Assembly (NCBI GenBank): GCA_013178045.1
Contig: JABLXP010000001.1
Coordinates: 160,780 to 224,779 of the forward strand
Reading direction: 5' to 3'
DNA from: Bacillota bacterium
GTDB lineage: Bacteria; Bacillota; Ch66
Length of the DNA: 64,000 nucleotides
In this document: positions 53,092 to 61,137 of the stretch, one piece after another
Layout: each line of letters begins with the position of its first letter
Numbering within the stretch: the first letter of the stretch is position 1
Notes under the pieces: generated by a model
Databases searched by the model: none
The model's input: only the letters and a program-made list of their open reading frames with translations
Told to the model about the DNA's origin: nothing
Program-made: the position numbers and the translations under genes

Positions 53092-53997
53092 GTGAAGTTG
53101 CTCGGCCGCCTTAAAAAATGTGAATTGTGTCCACGAAAATGCCGCGTGAATCGACTTGAGGGAGAAATCGGGTACTGCCGGGCTGGCCTGGAAGCAAAGG
53201 TAGCCCTTGCTTCCCTGCACTACTGGGAAGAACCCTGTATTTCTGGGACCAAAGGCTCCGGCACCGTTTTCTTTTCCCACTGCAACTTACGCTGCCTCTT
53301 CTGCCAGAACTACCAGATCAGCCAGCATGGGACTGGTCAGGAGGTAGCTATTGCTAGACTCAGCCAGATCTTTTTGGAGCAGCAGGACCGGCAAGCCCAC
53401 AATCTCAACCTGGTGACCCCGGTTCATTACGTTCCCCAGATTATTGCCGGTTTGGAATTAGCCAGGTCTAATGGTTTTCGTCTCCCGGTAGTTTATAACA
53501 CCAACAGTTACGAGACAGTGGAGACGATTCGTTCCCTGGCAGGCTATGTAGACGTGTACCTGCCAGACCTGAAATATTATGACGACCGGTATGCGATCAT
53601 CTACTCCGGGGCCCCTGATTATTTTGCGCAAGCCACCAGAGCGATTGAAGAAATGGTCTCCCAGGTCGGGACACCCCGGTTTGATGAAAACGGTTTAATC
53701 CAGAAGGGGGTTATTATCCGGCACCTGGCTCTTCCCGGCCTCTTGGAGGACTCAAAGCGCATCATCGAGTATGTCCACCACACCTTTGGTAATTCGGTGT
53801 ATTTCAGCCTGATGAACCAATACACTCCCATGTTTCGGGCCCAGGAACGGCCGGAAATCAACCAACCTCTCCATCCGACCGATTATGAGGCGCTTATAGA
53901 TTATGCCCTGTCGTTGGGAGTGGAAAACGGATTTATCCAGGAAGACGATACCTCTTCTGTCCTCTTTGTGCCGAAGTTTGACCTGCGTGGGGTTTAA
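53092..53997 (+). CDS. PflX-like radical SAM protein (COG1313)
   Basis: The 301-residue protein has an N-terminal Cys cluster C-E-L-C-P-R-K-C ... G-Y-C, then the radical SAM motif C-N-L-R-C-L-F-C (C-x3-C-x2-C), followed by Q-N-Y-Q-I-S and a PFL-activase-like barrel with N-T-N-S-Y and D-L-K-Y-Y. The family is annotated as PflX or AmmeMemoRadiSam relative; no pyruvate formate-lyase is near. The GTG at 53092 is very close to GGAGGTG; a TTG at 53098 is better spaced, so the start is uncertain by two codons. Confidence 0.88.
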   Translation: MKLLGRLKKCELCPRKCRVNRLEGEIGYCRAGLEAKVALASLHYWEEPCISGTKGSGTVFFSHCNLRCLFCQNYQISQHGTGQEVAIARLSQIFLEQQDRQAHNLNLVTPVHYVPQIIAGLELARSNGFRLPVVYNTNSYETVETIRSLAGYVDVYLPDLKYYDDRYAIIYSGAPDYFAQATRAIEEMVSQVGTPRFDENGLIQKGVIIRHLALPGLLEDSKRIIEYVHHTFGNSVYFSLMNQYTPMFRAQERPEINQPLHPTDYEALIDYALSLGVENGFIQEDDTSSVLFVPKFDLRGV

Positions 53998-54090
53998 TTT
54001 GCGGTGGTTTGCGAAGCTTTATTTCTTGAATTTCTTGGTTAAAAGTGATATTTTGGTGTCAACCGGAATTTCACAGGATAGGGTATTAAG

Positions 54091-55212
54091 ATGATAAACA
54101 ATTCACTCTTTCTGATCAGCGGGGTATATTTTCTCTTAAATGTTGCCATCCAGAGTTCCACTATTTTTATTCCTCTGCTTGGTGCCCAGTTGGGCGCGTC
54201 GAACTTTCAAGTAGGTTTGATCGGCGCGGCTTACGGAGGGGCTTATCTGCTGGCCTCCCTCTACTCGGGCCAACAATCAGATCGCCAGGGGAAATTACGT
54301 TTCGTGCGGGTGGGTCTCCTGCTTAGCACGGTGGCCTTCGCTGGTCAGTTACTGGCTCAACACCTATTGAGCTTGGCTTTGGTACGCGCTGGCGTTGGTT
54401 TGTCCCTCGGGGTTACCACGGCGGCTTTGGTGGCTTATGCCTTTGAGTCCGGCGCCGACATGGGACGGTTCAGTTCCTATAGTTCGCTCGGTTGGATTGG
54501 GGGAGCGATAGCTGCGGCTTTTTTGAATGATTTTGATGATCTGTTTGCAGCCAGTACCATTTGTTGCACCCTGGCTTTTATTCTTTCTCTCTTCCTTTCA
54601 CCGCCCAGAGAAGGCAAAGCAATCGCAAAAAGAGAAAGCACCCCTCAGTTAAGTGCTGTGATAAAGCAGGGCTTTCCAGTTTACCTGGCGATCTTTTTGC
54701 GACACCTGGGAGCAGCATCGGTGTGGATTATTTTGCCCCTATATTTTACCTCCCTGGGTTTGGATCGTTTCTGGATCGGACTTTTATGGGGAACAAATTA
54801 CGTTGTGCAGGTTATCGTCATGCGGTCTTTGGAACGCTTCCACCCGCAGCGGGTATTTGCCTTCGGTCAGGCGCTGTCGATCGTGGTTTTCTTAGGCTAC
54901 GTGCTGATTCATTACCGCTGGCCCCTGCTGCTGGTGCAGGCCATGCCGGGCGTAGCCTGGGCCTGTCTCTACGTGGGGGCGCTTCTGCTTGTCTTGCGGG
55001 CCGGTGAAGACCGTGGTACGGCCAGCGGTATCTTCCAGGCCACCCTAAATCTGTGCAATGCAGTGGGCCCGTTCTTGGGCGGGATGATCGCCCAGGGCTG
55101 GGGTTATCGGGGAGTAATGCTTTTTGCTGCGGCCCTTGGGGTTGGCGGGATGATCGTGGCGGTGCCGCAGAGTAGAACTCAGTCGGAAACGTCTAAATCT
55201 TTGAGTGGTTGA
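54091..55212 (+). CDS. MFS transporter, 12 TM
   Basis: A 373-residue major facilitator protein with about 11-12 hydrophobic helices. The loop 2-3 motif is S-G-Q-Q-S-D-R-Q-G-K. The second half has a shortened loop, and the tail after the last helix is polar. AGGATAGGG precedes the ATG. It follows the radical SAM gene by 93 bases on the same strand. No substrate can be assigned. Confidence 0.85.
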   Translation: MINNSLFLISGVYFLLNVAIQSSTIFIPLLGAQLGASNFQVGLIGAAYGGAYLLASLYSGQQSDRQGKLRFVRVGLLLSTVAFAGQLLAQHLLSLALVRAGVGLSLGVTTAALVAYAFESGADMGRFSSYSSLGWIGGAIAAAFLNDFDDLFAASTICCTLAFILSLFLSPPREGKAIAKRESTPQLSAVIKQGFPVYLAIFLRHLGAASVWIILPLYFTSLGLDRFWIGLLWGTNYVVQVIVMRSLERFHPQRVFAFGQALSIVVFLGYVLIHYRWPLLLVQAMPGVAWACLYVGALLLVLRAGEDRGTASGIFQATLNLCNAVGPFLGGMIAQGWGYRGVMLFAAALGVGGMIVAVPQSRTQSETSKSLSG

Positions 55213-55223
55213 AAGTAGTTATC

Positions 55224-55604
55224 TTAAATTCCCCTGACTGGACGGCGGAACGTGTAGTTCCACCAGAATTCTCCCGGTTCCCCAACCCGTTCCCAACCCT
55301 CCTGAATAAGCTTATTAACCAGGACATCCAGCAAATCCCTGTGTTCTTGGGTCGACGGGAGGTTATAGAACGGACTGGTACGGAAAACTCGTGATTTCCC
55401 CGCAATGTATTCACCTCGCGGCCCACTGGCCTGAGCCACGAATCTAAGGTCGTCTCCCCGATAAAGGAAGCCGTCGCGCACGGTTTCGTATTCGATCTGA
55501 CAGGTTTCCCATGCGGTTTCGGCCGGCTCCTTACAGGGCTGACCACATTTCCAGCAAAAATTAGCTTCAGCTGGTAACTCCAAGCCGCAGTTCGCGCAAT
55601 ACAT
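55224..55604 (-). CDS. Zinc-ribbon protein of unknown function
   Basis: The 126-residue protein starts with a zinc ribbon: Y-C-A-N-C-G, then F-C-W-K-C-G-Q-P-C within the first 24 residues. A globular domain of about 95 residues without recognisable motif follows, rich in aromatic and charged residues. It may be a nucleic-acid or protein-interaction module. It is converging with the MFS gene (11 bases apart) and lies 20 bases downstream of a thioesterase gene on the same strand. Confidence 0.75.
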   Translation of the reverse strand: MYCANCGLELPAEANFCWKCGQPCKEPAETAWETCQIEYETVRDGFLYRGDDLRFVAQASGPRGEYIAGKSRVFRTSPFYNLPSTQEHRDLLDVLVNKLIQEGWERVGEPGEFWWNYTFRRPVRGI

Positions 55605-55624
55605 GACTGGCCTACGCCTCCTTG

Positions 55625-56101
55625 TTAGCTGGCTGAATTCCTGGCGGCTTTTTTCAGGGCAGCGACCCGCTGCCGGCCTTCTTCAAAGCGTCGTTTTTGC
55701 TCTTCATTTTCCAGTTTGAGCGGCGGAACAGGAGTTGGACGACCGTTTCGGTCCAGGGCTACCATTACGAAATATCCTTTCAATGCATCCTTTATTTCGC
55801 CTCGGCTTAAGTTTTCGACTTGGACGGTGACCAGCACTTCCATGGAAGTTCGGCCCGTATAGACGATCTCCGCATGGCAAATAACCAGGTCGCCGACAAA
55901 GATCGGTTCCTGAAAGGTTAACTGGTCTACACTGGCTGTGACGACATTGCAGTGGGAGTGGCGTTGGGCGACGACGCCCGCAGCGATATCCATGAGCTTC
56001 ATGACTTCTCCCCCATGCATGTTCCCGGCGGCGTTGGCCTGGGAAGGAAGGACAATTTGCGCCATCGTGACCGCGGAGGCAGAACTTGGTTTTGGTTCCA
56101 T
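55625..56101 (-). CDS. Acyl-CoA thioesterase, hotdog family (YciA/BFIT type)
   Basis: A 158-residue hotdog-fold protein: N-A-A-G-N-M-H-G-G-E-V-M-K-L-M-D, with the conserved Asp of this group, followed by V-T-A-S-V-D and D-L-V-I-C-H-A-E-I. These cytoplasmic enzymes hydrolyse medium or long acyl-CoA. The C-terminus is a basic helix. AAAGGAG lies before the ATG. It is likely co-transcribed with the zinc-ribbon gene downstream. Confidence 0.9.
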   Translation of the reverse strand: MEPKPSSASAVTMAQIVLPSQANAAGNMHGGEVMKLMDIAAGVVAQRHSHCNVVTASVDQLTFQEPIFVGDLVICHAEIVYTGRTSMEVLVTVQVENLSRGEIKDALKGYFVMVALDRNGRPTPVPPLKLENEEQKRRFEEGRQRVAALKKAARNSAS

Positions 56102-56337
56102 GGGCAGACTCCTTTCCGTAACTGGTGTTCTTCGTATCTTGATGGTAGCATCCTATGAAAACAGTTTTCAATTAACTTACACCTTAAATTATACCTTTAG
56201 TGTACCGGTGTTGCCACGGTTCGTCAATAATTACCCTTTTCTATCGCGTACCGATTTGGTTAGTCGTTGACAATTGCTTCTATTTTGTGATTACAATAGG
56301 GCGAAAGCAGCTAAAAGAATTGGTGGGAGTGAGAAAG

Positions 56338-57492
56338 ATGTATAACGTCTGGTTGCTCGGGCTGGTGAGCTTGCTAACTGACATCAGTTCAGAGATGGTT
56401 TACCCTCTGGTTCCCCTTTATCTAACGGCAAAGCTGGGAGCTACTCCACTGATCGTTGGACTCATCGAAGGAGTGGCTGAAAGTCTAGCCAGTCTGCTGA
56501 AAGTCTTTTCCGGATACTTCTCGGACCGGTTGGGCCGGCGCAAGACGCTTACAATATTGGGCTACGGGTCCTCAACTGTTGGTAAGGCACTGTTTTATCT
56601 GGCGGCCTCCTGGGGCTGGGTCTTTGGCGGTCGGCTGGTCGACCGCTTTGGTAAGGGTGTACGAACAGCGCCACGCGACGCCATCATCGCAGATTCAGTA
56701 AACGCCAGTGAACGGGGACGCGCTTTCGGGCTGCACCGTACCATGGACACCCTCGGTGCGGTGCTCGGTATCCTCCTTGCCTATTACTTATTCACATTCT
56801 ATACAGGTGACTACCAGACGGTTTTCCTGATGGCAGTAATCCCGTCCATAATCGGTGTGATTGTCTTGTTGGCCGTGCGGGAGAAACGGACAGTGCAAAC
56901 TGTAGGAGGCAAGCAGTTCAGTCTGAAATGGTCTTCCCTGAACTTTCGTTTACAGGCGTTTCTGGTGGTGGTCTTTCTTTTTGCCCTTGGTAACTCCTCC
57001 AATCAGTTCCTTCTGTTACGAGCACAGCAGATGGGGTTTGACGCTGGCTCGGTCATCCTCCTCTATTTGACCTATAATCTGGTCTACACCGTTGTGTCTT
57101 ACCCGGCCGGGCGGCTATCTGATATCTTTGGTCGGAAAAACTTGTTGGTGCTCGGTTATATGTCGTACGGGCTGGTTTACCTGGGTTTTGCCCGGGCCAG
57201 CGAAGCAAGCTCGGTGTGGTGGTTGTTTGGGCTTTATGGGGTCTATGCCGGGGCAACTGAAGGAGTGGAAAAAGCCCTGATTGCGGACATTGCCCCAGCG
57301 CACCTGCGGGGAACGCTGATGGGCCTGCACGCCACCCTGGTGGGGATAGGCCTACTACCGGCCTCATTACTGGCGGGCTGGCTGTGGACGAAGTGGGGTG
57401 CGGCGGCCCCTTTCTACTTCGGCGGCTTTATGGGTGTGCTGACAGCAGTATTGTTGTGGTTTGTCCTGGCGGAGAAGTCGATGACAACATAA
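56338..57492 (+). CDS. MFS transporter (YfkF/drug-resistance type)
   Basis: A 384-residue protein, about 12 hydrophobic helices. The N-terminal S-L-L-T-D-I-S-S-E-M-V-Y-P-L-V-P segment, the F-S-D-R-L-G-R-R-K motif in loop 2-3, and G-K-G-V-R-T-A-P-R-D-A in loop 4-5 mark a well-known MFS subgroup of unknown substrate. The start ATG at 56338 has GGTGGGAGTGAG upstream. The frame is open from 56200, but the extra residues are not family-like. Confidence 0.88.
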   Translation: MYNVWLLGLVSLLTDISSEMVYPLVPLYLTAKLGATPLIVGLIEGVAESLASLLKVFSGYFSDRLGRRKTLTILGYGSSTVGKALFYLAASWGWVFGGRLVDRFGKGVRTAPRDAIIADSVNASERGRAFGLHRTMDTLGAVLGILLAYYLFTFYTGDYQTVFLMAVIPSIIGVIVLLAVREKRTVQTVGGKQFSLKWSSLNFRLQAFLVVVFLFALGNSSNQFLLLRAQQMGFDAGSVILLYLTYNLVYTVVSYPAGRLSDIFGRKNLLVLGYMSYGLVYLGFARASEASSVWWLFGLYGVYAGATEGVEKALIADIAPAHLRGTLMGLHATLVGIGLLPASLLAGWLWTKWGAAAPFYFGGFMGVLTAVLLWFVLAEKSMTT

Positions 57493-57617
57493 TCCTGGCA
57501 GTGGGATCATGGGAACGGTTCTCCTGCAGGATTTCCCGACCGTTTAAGTCTGATATGTGCCAGTTGGTAATCACCACCTAACGTTCATCACTTGGATTGT
57601 GTTATATGACGTTCGTC

Positions 57618-58142
57618 TTACCTACCCCTGGCTATCCGATAAAACTCCCACGCGTAGCTGATAAATGCCACAAACATTCCAGTTATGGCTAAACCTAACA
57701 TATACATGCCGAAGGTCTGCCAAAAAGGTAGGCTTACTATGGCGAACGCAAAAAGCCAAGCAGTAACTTTGCCAAGAATATTGGCAGGCAAAATATTTGC
57801 TCCCTTAAGTAAAAGCGTAGCTCCAGTTAAAGCTAAAGTATCCCTTATCACTACAATCGCGAATATCCACCCCGGAATCAAATGGGCTTGCCAAAGGCCA
57901 TAAAGAGAAGCCAGTAAGATGGCTTTATCTGCGAGCGGATCGAGTAAAGCTCCGTATTTCGTGGTCAAACTATATCGGCGGGCAAGAAAACCGTCAAGCA
58001 AGTCAGTAAATTCGGCTAATAAAAACAGCCCTAACGCGACCAGCGGGTTTCGTTTGAATAACCAGGCGATTGGCAGAGCAAGGACAAAGCGCAGGCAGGT
58101 TATAACGATGACAGGGTTAATTTGACAAAGCGATTTGCTCAC
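57618..58142 (-). CDS. pgsA: CDP-alcohol phosphatidyltransferase (PgsA-like)
   Basis: A 174-residue membrane protein with about five helices and the catalytic motif D-x2-D-G-x2-A-R-x8-G-x3-D-x3-D, visible as D-L-L-D-G-F-L-A-R-R ... G-A-L-L-D-P-L-A-D. It most likely makes phosphatidylglycerophosphate from CDP-diacylglycerol. psd, two genes upstream on the same strand, points to membrane lipid synthesis; a PssA role is possible but length and motif favour PgsA. GTG start with GGAGG 6 bases upstream. Confidence 0.85.
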   Translation of the reverse strand: MSKSLCQINPVIVITCLRFVLALPIAWLFKRNPLVALGLFLLAEFTDLLDGFLARRYSLTTKYGALLDPLADKAILLASLYGLWQAHLIPGWIFAIVVIRDTLALTGATLLLKGANILPANILGKVTAWLFAFAIVSLPFWQTFGMYMLGLAITGMFVAFISYAWEFYRIARGR

Positions 58143-58268
58143 TAGTACCTCCGCTCAAAACAAAAATGGTGAACTTTATGTACTTTTCATCACTTCTGGT
58201 TGTTTTCCTGCATGTTGGTTAACGAAAAAGATAGCCCAGAAGAGTGCTTCTTATTAAAAGCTTGATGG

Positions 58269-59366
58269 CTAATTGCAGTTATTTACTTTCAACCGGGGCC
58301 TTTGTTTTTCGGTTAATACGTCTTGAATAAAAATTTGGGGCCTGGTCTTTAGATCGACAACTGGAAATTTATGAATGATGATCCCGAATTTGTTGGAAAT
58401 AAGTTTAACCTTGGGCCGAGCTGGGTGCTCCGGATCGACGTGGACCACCACACCAATATCTCCTGTACTGAGCTGGACAGTCGAACCCACTGGGTAGGGC
58501 GCGATCACCTTGCAAAACACTTTAAGGATCTGGGGGTCAAAAGCCTTTCCTGCCTCGGCTACCATCTGCTGCAGGGCCTGGTGAGGATACAAGCGCTTGG
58601 CTGGATTTAGGGGTGAAACCAGGTTATCGAACGTATCAGCCACGGCGGTAATCTTGCCAAAGGGGTGGATCTCTTCCCCTTTTAAGCCACGTGGATACCC
58701 GCTGCCGTCAAACCGTTCGTGGTGCTGAAAAGCCGTGTGGGCGACTAGCAGACTGAGCTCACCGTAGGTGCGGATGAGCTCGAAACCCGCAGTGGGGTGT
58801 TCGCGATAAACGGCTTCCTCAGATGCTGACCGCTCATTGCTATTATTCAGAATCGCTTCATCCAGTGTTCCTTTGCCGATGTCGTGGAGCAAGGCGCCAG
58901 TGCCCAGAAGTTTCAGCCTCAATTGGTCGTAGCCCATGGCGATACCAGTCAGGATAGCTAATACACAAACGCTTACTGAGTGATTGTAAAGATGCGTGCT
59001 CTTAGTGCGGATATCATTTAACACGACCAGTGTCGGTGATGAACCGATATCGTCAAGGATCTGGTTGACAATATCAGTAACCAGTTTGATATTAAGCTTC
59101 TGATTGCCCCTGATTTTTTCGGCGCACTCTTTGATGATCCGTATGCTTTGTTGTTGCAATGATTCGGAAATTACTTCCTCAACCTCAAGTGTACCGATAT
59201 ACTCGTCTTCTATATAGACAACCAGGACCTCCAGCTGTCTTAGTCGTTGAATCACTGCTGGCGTTAATTTGACCCCTTTTCCGAGCAACAACCGTCCATC
59301 TGGCGCATAGATGGCTTTGGCCAGCCGCATTCCTTCTTGTAAATCTGATAAGTCTACGGGCCTCAT
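58269..59366 (-). CDS. HD-GYP domain protein with N-terminal extension
   Basis: A 365-residue protein. An N-terminal 100-residue region (D-G-R-L-L-L-G-K-G near residue 25) precedes the HD-GYP domain: H-D-I-G-K-G, H-H-E-R-F-D-G-S-G-Y-P-R-G-L and A-D-T-F-D-N-L. A further 80 residues follow, with a beta-rich segment like the PilZ-less C-termini of such proteins. Probable c-di-GMP phosphodiesterase, the second in this window. The gene lies 14 bases after psd on the same strand, in a lipid-synthesis context. Confidence 0.88.
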   Translation of the reverse strand: MRPVDLSDLQEGMRLAKAIYAPDGRLLLGKGVKLTPAVIQRLRQLEVLVVYIEDEYIGTLEVEEVISESLQQQSIRIIKECAEKIRGNQKLNIKLVTDIVNQILDDIGSSPTLVVLNDIRTKSTHLYNHSVSVCVLAILTGIAMGYDQLRLKLLGTGALLHDIGKGTLDEAILNNSNERSASEEAVYREHPTAGFELIRTYGELSLLVAHTAFQHHERFDGSGYPRGLKGEEIHPFGKITAVADTFDNLVSPLNPAKRLYPHQALQQMVAEAGKAFDPQILKVFCKVIAPYPVGSTVQLSTGDIGVVVHVDPEHPARPKVKLISNKFGIIIHKFPVVDLKTRPQIFIQDVLTEKQRPRLKVNNCN

Positions 59367-59380
59367 TGTCCCCTCCTAAT

Positions 59381-60220
59381 CTAGTTGATATGTCCAATTG
59401 CTTGGCCCATCAATAACCGTTCCCCGGGCTGAAGATCAGTCCTTAGACTGACCCGGTCTTTTTCAAATAACAAGATGACAGTGGAACCGAACTCGAAACG
59501 GCCGAGCTCTTTTCCTTTGTCAAAAAAAGGTGCCGATGCTAGTTCTCCATGAAAAAGACGACCGGCAGTGACATTGGTAGTGACATCGTCTGCGTAGACA
59601 ACCCGGACGCTGCCGACTAAAGTCGCTCCAACCTTAACCATGGCCACTTCGCCGGCCGGGGTTGCCAAATAAGTGATGAGACGTTCATTACGGGCGAATA
59701 GTCCCTGGACTGCCCGTACCCCGAATGGATTAACAGGAAACAGGGTGCCTGGCACGTAAGTATAACGGGTGACTTTTCCCGCAATGGGTGTGTGGATGCG
59801 GTGGTAGTCCCGCGGACTGAGATAAATCGTGATAAAGCTCCCGCCATAATAGCGGCTGACCTGTTCAGGTGCGCAAGCCAGGAGTTCGGTGACCCGGTAA
59901 TGGACCCCTTTAGCTTGGAACAGTTGGTCTGTTTCGATAATGCCTAAGGCAGAAACGAGCCCATCTACAGGGCTGACGATAGAATGCGGATTAGGATCGA
60001 TTGGTCTCAGTTCTGGTTTTACCCGGCGGACGAAAAAATCAGTCAGGGAAGCGTACTCCCCAATTTCCAGTTCCACTTGGCTCAGGTCGATCTTGAAACA
60101 GCGAGCATATAAGGGAATAAGAGGCCGACTGGCCGACCCTCGGGCAAACCACCCGAACCAACGCGATATGATTTTGACTGGTAATATGCTCAGTAAAGCC
60201 AATCGTACTTGGTCTAGCAT
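59381..60220 (-). CDS. psd: Phosphatidylserine decarboxylase proenzyme
   Basis: The 279-residue proenzyme has the N-terminal S-P-V-D-G-L-V segment, the H-R-I-H-T-P-I block, and the self-cleavage site F-G-S-T (Ser246), where the alpha chain pyruvoyl group is generated. It converts phosphatidylserine to phosphatidylethanolamine at the membrane. The motif reads F-G-S-T instead of the commoner L-G-S-T, as in other Firmicutes. GGAGGG precedes the ATG. No pssA is seen nearby. Confidence 0.93.
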   Translation of the reverse strand: MLDQVRLALLSILPVKIISRWFGWFARGSASRPLIPLYARCFKIDLSQVELEIGEYASLTDFFVRRVKPELRPIDPNPHSIVSPVDGLVSALGIIETDQLFQAKGVHYRVTELLACAPEQVSRYYGGSFITIYLSPRDYHRIHTPIAGKVTRYTYVPGTLFPVNPFGVRAVQGLFARNERLITYLATPAGEVAMVKVGATLVGSVRVVYADDVTTNVTAGRLFHGELASAPFFDKGKELGRFEFGSTVILLFEKDRVSLRTDLQPGERLLMGQAIGHIN

Positions 60221-60240
60221 TCATTGGTCCCTCCGTATGC

Positions 60241-60278
60241 AAAAAAGAGCTCATCCCCAGTATAACCGATATGGGGAT
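60241..60278 (-). promoter_or_regulatory. Hairpin followed by T6 in the psd leader
   Basis: Minus strand: ATCCCCA (60278-60272) / TGGGGAT (60259-60253), then GAGCTC and TTTTTT, ending 21 bases before the psd start. The T run is a few bases off the stem, so it is a weak terminator or an attenuator-like element. Confidence 0.4.
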
Positions 60279-60310
60279 AAATGTGTATCATTAACTTTGG
60301 GCACCAATTT

Positions 60311-60344
60311 ATAAGGGCTGAAACTTACTTGTTTCAGCCCTTAT
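60311..60344. terminator. Perfect 14-bp palindromic hairpin after the small membrane-protein gene
   Basis: ATAAGGGCTGAAAC (60311-60324) / GTTTCAGCCCTTAT (60331-60344) with a 6-base loop. The T run is weak on both strands, but the position 49 bases after a minus-strand stop codon suits a terminator. Confidence 0.6.
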
Positions 60345-60392
60345 ATGCCTTATATGCACAACATTTATCATATGCTATTTCTGAAGCATTAT

Positions 60393-60644
60393 TTACGCAA
60401 CAAAGCGTTTGTGCCTTGTACCATAGATTACTTTATCGTTAGCTACATTCCTGGTTTGTTGTTCGTAAGCCTCCAGTTTAGCTTCCAGTTCTTGCAGTCG
60501 TAAGGATTCTGCCCTTTTCTCTTTTTCCTGGAGAGCCCGCCGGGCAATTGCGCCGGTGATAAACCATACTGAAACAAAGAAGGCAATTTTAACTGTCACG
60601 TAAAAGGCAACAAATAGGAGAAATAAAGTTTTCAATGTAATCAT
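60393..60644 (-). CDS. Small membrane-anchored coiled-coil protein
   Basis: An 83-residue protein with one hydrophobic segment at about residues 6-32, then a charged helix (residues 36-65) rich in Glu, Lys and Leu predicted to form a coiled coil, and a basic tail. No family is recognised. GGGGGGAGAT precedes the ATG. It stands alone between a terminator upstream (60698-60724) and the hairpin downstream. Confidence 0.7.
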   Translation of the reverse strand: MITLKTLFLLFVAFYVTVKIAFFVSVWFITGAIARRALQEKEKRAESLRLQELEAKLEAYEQQTRNVANDKVIYGTRHKRFVA

Positions 60645-60697
60645 ATTATCTCCCCCCTTATAACACCTCTCTCAAAACCTTTGCCTATTAATAAAAG

Positions 60698-60724
60698 CAA
60701 AAATCTTGCCAAAAGTATGGCAAG
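60698..60724 (-). terminator. Terminator downstream of the sigma-54 activator gene
   Basis: Minus strand: CTTGCCA (60724-60718) / TGGCAAG (60711-60705) stem followed by ATTTTTG. Confidence 0.65.
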
Positions 60725-61137
60725 ACAGAAAAAAGTTACAATTTTTTTGGGAAGCTGTAACGCGGCCCAGTTAAATCAACATTCCCAACTAATGGTTCAG
60801 AAAAGTTACACCAAGGAGTATAAAATATTACAAATTTGTTCTAATGAGCACATGTACTACCGGTACAATAATGTTCCATTTGTCAGTGTAGAATGACGTC
60901 TTTGGCAGAAAAAACCTTTTAAAATATACTTTTAACACAATCATTACGACGTTCCATAATGGTACTAAATTGTTCCAAATCTGAAGAAAAATCACGTTGC
61001 TTGAAGGCCGTTATATCAGGCCTGAAATCTATGCATTAAATGAAAAAATTAACAAATGGAACGTAATAATTCCACTTTCCTGTAATTGTTGGTCTGTCGT
61101 CAATGATGAAATGGGTTTTTAGCAATAAAATATCAAA
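60725..61137. other. AT-rich gap with repeated GTTCCA motifs
   Basis: About 410 bases without a credible gene; a short open frame here (60681-60896) has no ribosome site. GTTCCA occurs at 60873-60878, 60951-60956 and 60972-60977, and as TGGAAC at 61057-61062, where it forms TGGAA (61057) ... TTCCA (61069-61073). AGGCC/GGCCT makes a short hairpin near 61004-61023. The function is unknown. Confidence 0.4.

Noticed and set aside
60681-60896. 71-codon plus-strand frame
   Set aside because: No Shine-Dalgarno, lies across a minus-strand terminator, composition of an AT-rich gap.
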